Source of the DNA: Pseudomonas multiresinivorans
GTDB taxonomy: Bacteria; Pseudomonadota; Gammaproteobacteria; Pseudomonadales; Pseudomonadaceae
NCBI RefSeq assembly: GCF_012971725.1
Contig: NZ_CP048833.1
Span: 3,472,001 to 3,536,000, forward strand
Direction of reading: 5' to 3'
DNA: 64,000 nucleotides
A program made the translations under genes and the position numbers. The notes under the pieces were generated by a model. The model was not told the DNA's origin. It was given only the letters and a program-made list of their open reading frames with translations, and did not search any database. Shown here piece after piece: positions 1 through 7,462 of this stretch (positions are counted from its first letter, which is position 1; each line of letters opens with the position of its first letter).

Positions 1-297
1 ACGGCGGCACTGACGCAGATCGTCTCGCAACGCGAGCGCTTCCATTCCGAACGTATCGGCGAACAGGTGGATGTCTTCTCGCCGGCTCTGCAGGAGCGCC
101 TGCAGAACGAACCCGGCGGCGCCTTCGCCATCAACGAATGGTTGCCGACACAAGCCGAAACCCTCGCCCGCCTCGCCGCGCACGTCCGCCATGAAGCCTT
201 CCTCATGGCCTATGGTGATGCCTTCTATCTCTCTTTCATCGCCCTGCTGGCCTGCGCGGTTGCCGCGTTGGCACTGCGCGGCAACAAGACTTCCTGA
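1..297 (+). CDS. DHA2-family MFS drug exporter, C-terminal fragment
   Basis: Only the last 98 residues lie in the window; the 5' end is cut off. The fragment has a polar loop with the run ERFHSERIGEQVD, then a hydrophobic segment (FYLSFIALLACAVAALAL) and a short basic tail ending at TGA 295-297. A periplasmic loop followed by one last helix is how 14-helix EmrB/QacA-type proton antiporters end. Such proteins sit in the inner membrane and usually work with an EmrA-type adaptor and an outer-membrane channel, which would lie to the left of the window. The substrate cannot be inferred. Confidence 0.75.
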   Translation, partial: TAALTQIVSQRERFHSERIGEQVDVFSPALQERLQNEPGGAFAINEWLPTQAETLARLAAHVRHEAFLMAYGDAFYLSFIALLACAVAALALRGNKTS

Positions 298-368
298 GGA
301 GCCTGCATGCCCACCTTCCTGGCGACCTGGGCCGAGAAGCCCTGAGTCGCCCGGAAGGCGGCCCGGTG

Positions 369-773
369 TTACTCGATGGCGAAGTGGATGCTGTAGTTCA
401 CCGTTTCGCCGCGCCGCGCGCTGGCGCGCATCTGGTAGACCTGCACGCTGTAGGTTCCCGAGGCTGGCAACGCAGCGCTCCAGTCCTGGCCGACGGAGCC
501 AGCGCCCAGGGCGGTCGATTCGCCGGGCTTGTCGCCCGGAGCGAAGAGGTTGAAGTTGGCGTTGCTGCTGCCCGTGACGCCAACTTTCATGTGTTGCCCG
601 GCCTTGGCCGAGAGGGTGTAGAGGACCGTGTCGTAGCCCTTGAAGCTGCCTTTGACGGCGGTGCTGCTCGCGCCCTTGGCGAAGTGCACCGGGACCGTCG
701 TGACGGCGTCGGCAGCCTGCGCGAACGCAGGAGTGGCAGTGGCAAGGCAGAACAGCAGCAGGGAAGCTTTCAT
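369..773 (-). CDS. Small secreted protein, lysozyme-inhibitor (PliG/PPC-like) type
   Basis: Predicted 134-residue periplasmic protein. The ATG at 773 is chosen because AGGA lies 8 bases upstream; another ATG three codons earlier has AGG directly against it. Residues 1-19 form a signal peptide (MKASLLLFCLATATPAFAQ) with an Ala-X-Ala cleavage site. The mature part has the pattern VHFAKG...VKGSFKGYDTVLYTL...AGQHMKV...ASGTYSVQVYQMRASARRGE, a small all-beta fold like bacterial pre-peptidase C-terminal domains and the periplasmic g-type lysozyme inhibitor family. Pseudomonas homologues often carry uninformative names. The role in protecting peptidoglycan is inferred from that resemblance only. It is followed on the same strand by the end of the EAL gene's neighbourhood, but no operon is evident. 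Confidence 0.6.
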   Translation of the reverse strand: MKASLLLFCLATATPAFAQAADAVTTVPVHFAKGASSTAVKGSFKGYDTVLYTLSAKAGQHMKVGVTGSSNANFNLFAPGDKPGESTALGAGSVGQDWSAALPASGTYSVQVYQMRASARRGETVNYSIHFAIE

Positions 774-805
774 GGTGATCATCCTGTGTTCAGGGGACGG
801 GGAAA

Positions 806-2362
806 TCATGACGCAGCCTGCCAGCCGTGGCCGGCTACGAAGGTCAAGAATGCATCCAGCGGCATCGCCTGGCCGAACAGCCAACCCTGACCATACTGCA
901 CGCCACGCTGGCGCAGGTACTGCAGTTGCTCGTCGGATTCGATGCCTTCAGCCACCAGCAAAAGCTTCAGCTGGCGCGCCATGGCGATGGTGTGGTCGGT
1001 CACCGGGCAAGGCGTGCCGGCCGATAGCGGCTGGACGAAGGAGCGGTCGATCTTCAGCAGATCCAGCGGCAGCCGCCTGAGGTATTGCAGGCTGGAGTAG
1101 CCGGTGCCGAAGTCGTCCAGGGCAATCGGGTGCCCTGCCGCGCGGCTCTGCGCCAGTGTCCGGTGCGCCGCATCGATGCTCAGCAGGCTGTTTTCGGTCA
1201 CTTCCAGCCAGATGCACTGGGCGGCGATGCCGGCGTGCTGCCGCTCCTGCGTCAGGTGCGGGAGGAAGGCGCCGCTGGCTACGTCGCGCGCCGACAGGTT
1301 GATCGACACGTGCTGCAACTGCCCCGAGACGAGGCTGGAGCCCAGCTCGCGGCAGACGCCGGAGATCACCTGAGCGGTGATCGGCTCGATCAGGCCGCTG
1401 GACTCGGCCAGCGGAAGAAAGCTGTCAGGCATGCCCACCGAACCGTCCGCCCGGCGCCAGCGCACCAGCGCTTCGGCGCCGATGCAGCGGCCGTCGCGCA
1501 GGTCGAGGATGGGCTGGTAGAAGGCGTGGAACTCGCCCCTTGCCACCGCCCGTGACAGCACGGCCAAGGGCGACAGCCATGCCCGCACGCGGCGCGCCAC
1601 CAGCCAGCACCACAGGCCCGAAAGCAGCAGGGCCAGCGGTGCGAGCATCAGCATTTCGCGCCACAGGTCGACGAGAATTTCCTGGTGGGTGACTGCCGCG
1701 ACGGTCTGCCAATTGCCGTGCGCGACCCGCGCGTACACGTAGCCGTCCCGCAAGCCGGAGTGCGGTTCGCCATGGATGCGCGTCAGCACCTGAGCGAAGC
1801 CGGCGGCAGGCGTGCCCAGCCAGTGCCCCGTGGGCGTGCCCAGCGCCAGGCTGACACCGGGCGCCAGAGAGGTCTCGAGGAAGTGCTCCGGCTCGATCAG
1901 CAGGTTGAACGCGGCATCGCGCAGGGCCAGCATGGGTTTGGCCGGCGCAACGAAGGGCTGCACGTTGATCGACACGCCAAGGCCCTCGCGGGTGCGGAAG
2001 TCTTCCGGCCAGCGCTGTGCCGGGGACGTGACGGCGCCCCAGGAGCTGCAGACGAACACCTCTTCCTCGACATAACCGACCGCCTTCACCGCCAGCGTGT
2101 CGATGGCCACCAGGCGCATCTGCTCGATGCCCTCCACCGAGCAGGGCGGCAACGGCGAGCGGTTCAGTTGCCGCAGCGCGGTCGCGGCCTGGGCCAGGGT
2201 TCGGTCCGCGCGTTCGGAGGCAAGCCTTGCCAGGCTTTCCAGGCGTTCAGCGGTGTGTTGGATGACCAGGTGCCAGGCGAGGAAGCCGCTGCCGGCCATG
2301 ACCAGAGCGACACCCAGCGAGCCGGCGAGGATGCCGGCCCTGACGATTCGAGTGCGACTCAT
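806..2362 (-). CDS. CSS-motif EAL-domain c-di-GMP phosphodiesterase
   Basis: Membrane protein of 518 residues expected to hydrolyse cyclic di-GMP to pGpG. Two hydrophobic helices (about 8-30 and 240-260) enclose a periplasmic domain with the Cys-Ser-Ser signature (VFVCSSWG), the redox/disulphide-sensing CSS module known from E. coli PdeC-type enzymes. The cytoplasmic half is an intact EAL domain: EALVRW, then DDFGTGYSSL and KIDRSFV near the C-terminus, so catalysis should be retained. The ATG at 2362 has AAGG with 8-base spacing; an upstream GTG at 2371 is less likely. It is divergent from the BvgA-like regulator at 2518, and the two share a 155-base intergenic region, which suggests co-regulation as in the roc systems. 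Confidence 0.88.
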   Translation of the reverse strand: MSRTRIVRAGILAGSLGVALVMAGSGFLAWHLVIQHTAERLESLARLASERADRTLAQAATALRQLNRSPLPPCSVEGIEQMRLVAIDTLAVKAVGYVEEEVFVCSSWGAVTSPAQRWPEDFRTREGLGVSINVQPFVAPAKPMLALRDAAFNLLIEPEHFLETSLAPGVSLALGTPTGHWLGTPAAGFAQVLTRIHGEPHSGLRDGYVYARVAHGNWQTVAAVTHQEILVDLWREMLMLAPLALLLSGLWCWLVARRVRAWLSPLAVLSRAVARGEFHAFYQPILDLRDGRCIGAEALVRWRRADGSVGMPDSFLPLAESSGLIEPITAQVISGVCRELGSSLVSGQLQHVSINLSARDVASGAFLPHLTQERQHAGIAAQCIWLEVTENSLLSIDAAHRTLAQSRAAGHPIALDDFGTGYSSLQYLRRLPLDLLKIDRSFVQPLSAGTPCPVTDHTIAMARQLKLLLVAEGIESDEQLQYLRQRGVQYGQGWLFGQAMPLDAFLTFVAGHGWQAAS

Positions 2363-2449
2363 GTGGGTCACCTTGAGGGGAATGGGGAGTCTTTGCAGGC
2401 ATTCTTTCCCAGTGGCTATGAACTGAGGATGCGAAATCCAGTCACGACT

Positions 2450-2467
2450 TGTAGGAAAATGACTACA
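2450..2467. promoter_or_regulatory. Candidate operator between the EAL gene and the fused regulator
   Basis: TGTAG and CTACA form a perfect 5-base inverted repeat with an 8-base spacer. It lies in the divergent intergenic region, about 50 bases upstream of the regulator's start. The half site extends to TGTAGGAA, which resembles half sites reported for EvgA/BvgA-type regulators. Binding is inferred. Confidence 0.35.
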
Positions 2468-2517
2468 CGAAAGCCGCCGCCATGCCCTAGAGTGGAGAGC
2501 AGACCAGAGGGATAGAG

Positions 2518-4248
2518 ATGGCGCGGATACTGATCGCGGACGAACACCCGATGACCCGCTACGCCGTGCGCATGCTGCTGCAGGCGGAGCGCCACACGGT
2601 AGTCGGGGAAGCCTGCAACGGCCTCGAAGCCCTGAGCCTGGCCACGCGCCTGGCCCCGGACCTGCTGATCATCGATATCGACCTGTCGCAGCTCACCGGC
2701 CTGGATGTCATCGCGCGTCTGCGCGCACGGGGGCTGACGTTGCCGATCCTGGGTTACAGCACCCAGGACTCGGAGCACTACGTCGGCCGCTTCCTGCAGG
2801 CAGGCGCCTCGGGGTTCGTCAGCAAGCACCAGGACATCGAGCGCCTCAAGGAAGCACTGAGCGTTGTCCTGCGCGGGCACAGCTACTTCCCGGCCGAAAT
2901 GCTCGGCAGCGTGCACCGCGGCAGCCTGCACGAGAACGACGCCGAGCGCGTGGCCTCGCTGTCCAACCGTGAATTGAGCGTGCTCAGCCTGCTCGCCAGC
3001 GGCTACAGCAACCAGGAGATCGCCCACGAGCTGACCATCAGCGAGAAGTCCGTCAGTACCTACCGGGCGCGCATGCGCAGCAAGCTCAACCTTTCCAGCA
3101 TGCTCGAACTGATCGACTTCGCCCGCCGCAACCACCTTGCGGCACCCGCCAGCGATGCCCATGGCACCGATGCCGATACCGGCGGAACGCCCCTGTGGCG
3201 CTCCATGGTCGAAAGCCTGCCGGCGGCCTTCTACGTTCGCGATACCGAGGCACGTCTTGTCTATGCCAACCCGGCGCACCTGGAGCTGTACCAGGCGCAG
3301 CTGGACGACGTGCTCGGCACCCGCACCACCGAGGTGGACTGGTACTCGCCCAGCGACGCCCGCAACATGCTGCGCTTCCTGCAGCGCGCCATCAGTGCGG
3401 AGCAGTCCTTCAACAAGGACATCGAAATCACCGTCCACGGTGAGCGCCGTGTGCTGCATCACTGGGGTACGCCCTACCGGGATGGCGAAGGCAACCTGCT
3501 CGGGATGATCTGCTGCAGCACCGACATCACCGAGCGCTACGATCAGCTCGAAGAGTTGCGCAGCCGCGCCGAAGCCGGCGAACTGGCGCACCAGCAACTG
3601 ACCGACCTGTTCACCAGCGCGACTACCCACCTGAACGAACGCATCCAGGCGCTGACCGATACCCTGGAGCAGCCTGACGGCCCGGCCCTCGACCAGGCCA
3701 GGGCAATCCTCGACGAGCTGCGAGTCCATGGCGCCTCGCTCAAGCGTGCGCTCATCGCCCAGGATGAAGTACCGCTGCTGCCCACGCGGCTTGACGAGCT
3801 CGCCAGCGAGGTGCTCGAAGCCCTGCACGGCCAGGCCGGGCAGAAGCAACTGGCGCTGAAGCTGGAAACCGACAGTCGCTCGCGCAAGCGGCTGCTGGTC
3901 GACGCCAAGTCCCTGCGCGAGGCTTTGCGGCACCTGGGCCTGTACGTGATCGACCTGACCGATGACGGCAGTGTCCGGCTATGCATTGCCGCCACCCCGA
4001 AGCAGGAACAGATGGCCGTGCGCATTACCGTCGAAGGCCTGCCGGGCAGCAGACGCCGCGAAATGCGCGCGTACTCACTCTCCGAGCTGACCCGCGACTA
4101 CCCCGCCCGCAACCCGGCGCGCAGCAGCCTCAGCCTGAGCATCGCCCAGCACCTGATCAACAGCATTGGCGGCGAGCTGCAGGTGTCCCACCTGCCCGGC
4201 CAGGCCTGCAGCGCGACGGTGCACCTGTTGCTTCAACCCGCCGGCTGA
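2518..4248 (+). CDS. BvgA/EvgA-like response regulator fused to PAS and degenerate histidine-kinase domains
   Basis: Protein of 576 residues with an unusual order. Residues 1-120 are a receiver domain with acidic D8/E9, phosphoacceptor D53 (IIDIDLSQLTG) and K103 (SKHQD), most like BvgA/EvgA/RocA1. Residues 145-205 are a LuxR-type helix-turn-helix (LSNRELSVLSLLASGYSNQEI). Residues 222-340 are a PAS domain. Residues 345-576 follow the layout of a histidine kinase but look degenerate: the H box reads TTHLNERIQ (H371, no Glu after it), the N box lacks its Asn residues (HLGLYVIDL), and the G2 region reads SSLSLSIAQ with no GxGLG. The natural reading is a DNA-binding regulator carrying a PAS sensor and a pseudokinase dimerisation/ligand module. 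No transmembrane segment is present. It starts at ATG 2518 behind AGAGGGATAG. Confidence 0.85.
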   Translation: MARILIADEHPMTRYAVRMLLQAERHTVVGEACNGLEALSLATRLAPDLLIIDIDLSQLTGLDVIARLRARGLTLPILGYSTQDSEHYVGRFLQAGASGFVSKHQDIERLKEALSVVLRGHSYFPAEMLGSVHRGSLHENDAERVASLSNRELSVLSLLASGYSNQEIAHELTISEKSVSTYRARMRSKLNLSSMLELIDFARRNHLAAPASDAHGTDADTGGTPLWRSMVESLPAAFYVRDTEARLVYANPAHLELYQAQLDDVLGTRTTEVDWYSPSDARNMLRFLQRAISAEQSFNKDIEITVHGERRVLHHWGTPYRDGEGNLLGMICCSTDITERYDQLEELRSRAEAGELAHQQLTDLFTSATTHLNERIQALTDTLEQPDGPALDQARAILDELRVHGASLKRALIAQDEVPLLPTRLDELASEVLEALHGQAGQKQLALKLETDSRSRKRLLVDAKSLREALRHLGLYVIDLTDDGSVRLCIAATPKQEQMAVRITVEGLPGSRRREMRAYSLSELTRDYPARNPARSSLSLSIAQHLINSIGGELQVSHLPGQACSATVHLLLQPAG

Positions 4249-4456
4249 AACCCGCGGTGGGCGCAACAACGGGCGCTCATACGATCGTACAGGCCCCTAC
4301 GCGGCGCTTCTTACCTTGGGTGGATTGTCCGCCCTGACCCACCCCTGCAACCTTTGCCTCCCCTTGCCGGCCGCTGAACGCGGGCTCCTGCCGCCCGTTG
4401 CCGACTCTCGGCAGCCGCCTGCCCGGCCACTTATAAATTCAACAAAGGTTGTACCC

Positions 4457-5818
4457 ATGAGCGTGTTTGATGTCATTGAACATTCCCCGGTATCGAAATT
4501 TCACCGCAAGCTGCTGCTGGCCTGCTGCGGCGGGCCGTTCCTGGACGGCTATATCCTCAGCCTGATCGGCATCGCGCTGATCGGCTTCGGCCAGGACATC
4601 GCCGCCACTTCGGTGGAAACCGGCCTGATCGGCGCCGCCTCGCTGCTGGGCATCTTCTTCGGCGCGACGGTGTTCGGCGCCATCACCGACCGCATCGGCC
4701 GGGAAACCATGTACGCCCTGGACCTCACCATACTGGTGATCGCCTGCGGCCTGTCTGCCTTCGTCACCGAGGCCTGGCAACTGATCGTGCTGCGCTTCGT
4801 CATCGGCCTGGCGGTCGGCGCGGACTACCCCATCGCCACCTCGCTGCTGACCGAGTTCACCCCGTCCAAGCGCCGCGGCTTCATGATCGGCGTGTCCGGC
4901 CTGGCCTGGTCCTGCGGCGCCATGACCGCCTTCATCGTCGGCTACCTGATGGTTTCCTGGACGGGCGACCATTCGCTGTGGCGCTGGATGCTGTTCAGCG
5001 GCGCGGTGGTCGGCATCATCGTCGTACTGATCCGCCGCGGCATCCCGGAATCGCCGCGCTGGCTGGCCAGCAAGGGCCGTATCGAGGAAGCGCAGAAGGT
5101 CATCAAGCTGGTCTACGGCAAGGACGTGGTGATCACCCCGGCCGACGTCGCCGAGTTGAACGACGGCGGCCGCCATCGCTCGTGGAAGAGCGACCTGAAG
5201 ATGATTTCCTCGGGCGGCTACCTCAAGCGCACCATCATGTGCGGCATGCTCTACTTCGCGCAGATCACCCCGCAGTACGTGCTCTACACCTTTGGCAGCA
5301 TGATCCTGCTGACCGCCGGCATCAAAGGCGAGAACTCCTCGACCCTGGGCGAGCTGATGATCGCCATCCTCTTCGCCATCGGCGTGATCCCGGCGCTGAA
5401 ACTGGTGGAAACCTGGGGTCGCCGCCCCATGGTGGTGGTGCCCTTTGCGCTGATGGCGCTGCCGCTGCTGGCCCTGGGCCTGTGGGCGGACGCGCCGGCC
5501 TGGTTCATCGTCGGCGCCTTTGCCTTCTATGCCTTCGTCTCCGGCGGGCCGAGCATCCTGGAATGGATCTACCCCAACGAGCTGTTCCCCACCTCCGTGC
5601 GTGCCACTGCCGTGGGTGTGGCCGTGGGCTTCAGCCGCATCGGCGCTGCGACCGGCACCTACCTGATGCCGATCGGCATCGAGTCCATCGGCTTGCAGGC
5701 AACCCTGCTGATCGGTGCGGCGATCACCCTGCTGGCGTTCTTCATCTGCCTGGCCTGGGCGCCTGAAACCAAGGGTCGCTCGCTGCAGCAGTCGGCGTCG
5801 CTGAGCCTGGCGACCTGA
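4457..5818 (+). CDS. MFS transporter, sugar-porter-like family
   Basis: Inner-membrane carrier of 453 residues with about 12 hydrophobic helices. Family features are visible: the A-loop motif GAITDRIGRETMY between helices 2 and 3, RFVIGLAVGADYPIATSLLTEF around helices 4-5, PESPRWLASKGR after helix 6, the second-half loop VETWGRRPM, and APETKGRS at the C-terminus. These place it in the sugar/organic acid proton symporter branch; the substrate is not predictable. The ATG at 4457 has AAGG with 8-base spacing. The gene stands alone between the fused regulator and a strong terminator, so it is probably monocistronic. Confidence 0.8.
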   Translation: MSVFDVIEHSPVSKFHRKLLLACCGGPFLDGYILSLIGIALIGFGQDIAATSVETGLIGAASLLGIFFGATVFGAITDRIGRETMYALDLTILVIACGLSAFVTEAWQLIVLRFVIGLAVGADYPIATSLLTEFTPSKRRGFMIGVSGLAWSCGAMTAFIVGYLMVSWTGDHSLWRWMLFSGAVVGIIVVLIRRGIPESPRWLASKGRIEEAQKVIKLVYGKDVVITPADVAELNDGGRHRSWKSDLKMISSGGYLKRTIMCGMLYFAQITPQYVLYTFGSMILLTAGIKGENSSTLGELMIAILFAIGVIPALKLVETWGRRPMVVVPFALMALPLLALGLWADAPAWFIVGAFAFYAFVSGGPSILEWIYPNELFPTSVRATAVGVAVGFSRIGAATGTYLMPIGIESIGLQATLLIGAAITLLAFFICLAWAPETKGRSLQQSASLSLAT

Positions 5819-5841
5819 TCCGTTATCCAGCGTGACCCCAA

Positions 5842-5872
5842 AGCCCATCGGTGACCCCGATGGGCTTTTTTT
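5842..5872 (+). terminator. Rho-independent terminator of the MFS gene
   Basis: AGCCCATCGG pairs perfectly with CCGATGGGCT across a 5-base loop (TGACC), followed directly by seven T. It lies 23 bases after the stop codon at 5818. Confidence 0.9.
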
Positions 5873-5899
5873 GTGGGCGAGTTACCGGCGTTCCCGCAA

Positions 5900-6026
5900 G
5901 AGCGGACCTTGTCCGCAAGCCGTTCCCGGCCGTGCAGGCCCTGGTTCGCGAGCAAGCTCGCTCCTACAAAAAATGCCAGGCCCATCTGCAGGGCCGAGGG
6001 AGACGCCTGGTCCTTGCTCGCGAACA
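5900..6026. repeat. REP cluster downstream of the MFS gene
   Basis: It contains a degenerate GCGGAC...GTCCGC hairpin near 5900-5919, a full GTAGGAGCGAGCTTGCTCGC-type REP on the minus strand at 5943-5967, and a plus-strand variant at about 5996-6026 in which the hairpin is widened by GACGCCTGG before TCCTTGCTCGCGAAC. With the flanking terminators this accounts for most of the gene-free stretch 5819-6166. No coding sequence is seen there. Confidence 0.75.
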
Positions 6027-6108
6027 TCGAAGGCGCCGGTCTCCGGTTCGCGCAGGCGAAGCCTGATCGCGTGCGCAGCTCCCTTCAAGGTCCGGCCCAT
6101 CCGCCCAC

Positions 6109-6133
6109 AAAAAAGACCACCCGAAGGTGGCCT
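6109..6133 (-). terminator. Terminator of the polyamine-type binding protein gene
   Basis: Read on the minus strand: AGGCCACC, loop TTCG, GGTGGTC, then six T. It has a stable UUCG tetraloop and one mismatch in the outer stem. It lies 34 bases beyond the stop codon at 6167. Confidence 0.85.
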
Positions 6134-6166
6134 GAAAGTGCGGGCGGGACCGCACACTGGGAAGAC

Positions 6167-7207
6167 TTACTGCTTGGCGGCCCAGGCGTTGAAGCGCTGC
6201 TCCAGCTGCTCGCCGTGGTCGGCCCAGAAGGCCGCGTTCATCGCCACCTGGCCGGCCAGGTTGGCCTCGTCGGTGGGCATATTGCTGCGGCGCGCGGCAT
6301 CCACCAGCGGAACGGCAGCACGGTTCACCGGGCCGTAGGCGATCTGCTGCGCGTAGTTCTTCTGCTGCTCGGTCTGCAATACGTACTGGATGAAACGCAG
6401 CCCTTCCTCGGTGTTCTTCGCGCCCTTGGGAATGGCGAAGGCGTCCATGTCGTAGATGCCACCGTTCCACACCACGCGCAGCTGGCTTTCGTCCTGCACG
6501 GCGGCGATCCGGCCGTTGTAGGCGGAGCTCATCACCACGTCACCGGACGCGAGGTATTGCGGCGGCTGAGCACCGGCTTCCCACCACTGGATGCTCGGCT
6601 TGATCTGGTCGAGCTTGCGGAAGGCGCGGTCCTGGCCTTCCTTGGTGCCGAGCACGGCGTACACATCCTTCGGCGCCACGCCGTCGGCCATCAGGGCGAA
6701 CTCCAGGGTGTACATGGCGCCCTTGCGCAGGCCGCGCTTGCCGGGGAATTTCTGCGTGTCCCAGAAATCCGCCCAGCCGGTGGGCGCGCTCTTGAGCTTT
6801 TCGGCGTTGTAGGCCAGCACCGTGGACCAGACGAAGAAGCCCACGCCGCAGGGTTGTACCGCGCCTTCCAGCAGCTCCGGGGCGAGTTTGGCAATGCCCG
6901 GCTGCTCGCCAATCTCCTGCAGCAGGCCTTCGTCGCAGGCCCGCGCCAGTTCTGGCATTTCCATCTCCACGACGTCCCAGGAGACGCTGCCGGTGTCCAC
7001 CTGCACTTTGACCTTGGCCATCTCGCCGTTGAACTCGTCGGCGATCAGACGGCTGCCGCTCTGCTGCATGTAGGGCTGGTAGAAGGCCTTGACCTGGGCG
7101 GCCTTGTTGGCGCCGCCGTGGGAGACCACGGTGAGGTCGGCGACGGCAGGGAAAGTCGCCGCGCAACCCAGGGCGCAGGCGATGGAGGAACTCAGGATCT
7201 TGTTCAT
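6167..7207 (-). CDS. Periplasmic polyamine-type ABC substrate-binding protein (orphan)
   Basis: 346-residue secreted binding protein of the PotD/PotF-like family. The signal peptide is MNKILSSSIACALGCAATFPAVA. The mature domain carries family-typical stretches: VVSHGGANKAAQ at the start, WDVVEME in lobe one, WADFWD (fixed in spermidine/putrescine binding proteins), and GDVVMSSAYNGR near the hinge. The ligand is probably a cationic amine or amino-acid derivative. The ATG at 7207 has GGAGA with good spacing. No permease or ATPase gene adjoins it, so it must use a transporter encoded elsewhere or act as a signalling receptor. It is divergent from the PucR-type regulator at 7463, which probably controls it. 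Confidence 0.82.
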   Translation of the reverse strand: MNKILSSSIACALGCAATFPAVADLTVVSHGGANKAAQVKAFYQPYMQQSGSRLIADEFNGEMAKVKVQVDTGSVSWDVVEMEMPELARACDEGLLQEIGEQPGIAKLAPELLEGAVQPCGVGFFVWSTVLAYNAEKLKSAPTGWADFWDTQKFPGKRGLRKGAMYTLEFALMADGVAPKDVYAVLGTKEGQDRAFRKLDQIKPSIQWWEAGAQPPQYLASGDVVMSSAYNGRIAAVQDESQLRVVWNGGIYDMDAFAIPKGAKNTEEGLRFIQYVLQTEQQKNYAQQIAYGPVNRAAVPLVDAARRSNMPTDEANLAGQVAMNAAFWADHGEQLEQRFNAWAAKQ

Positions 7208-7462
7208 TGTTATGGTCTCCGGTGAGTAGACGGCCCGCCTTGCGGCAGGCGGCGCCATCCGGGGCCTTCAAGGGCCCGCATGGCGCACTGCCAGCTAGTC
7301 TTGGGGCACGCGAGCAAGCTCCACAATCAGACGGAACTACAATTCGGCAGAGCCCGCTCGTATCCCGGTACGAAGCCTGTGATCCCCACTCAAGCCAGGC
7401 GCGACAAGGCCTCGCGCTTGGTGGCATGCTTGCCGGCCGTTTCTCTTCGCTGCGGACCCGCC

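Noticed and set aside
7305..7323. Partial REP-like sequence (CGCGAGCAAGCTCC)
   Set aside because: Only half a hairpin is present, without the GTAGGAG end; it may be decayed or chance.
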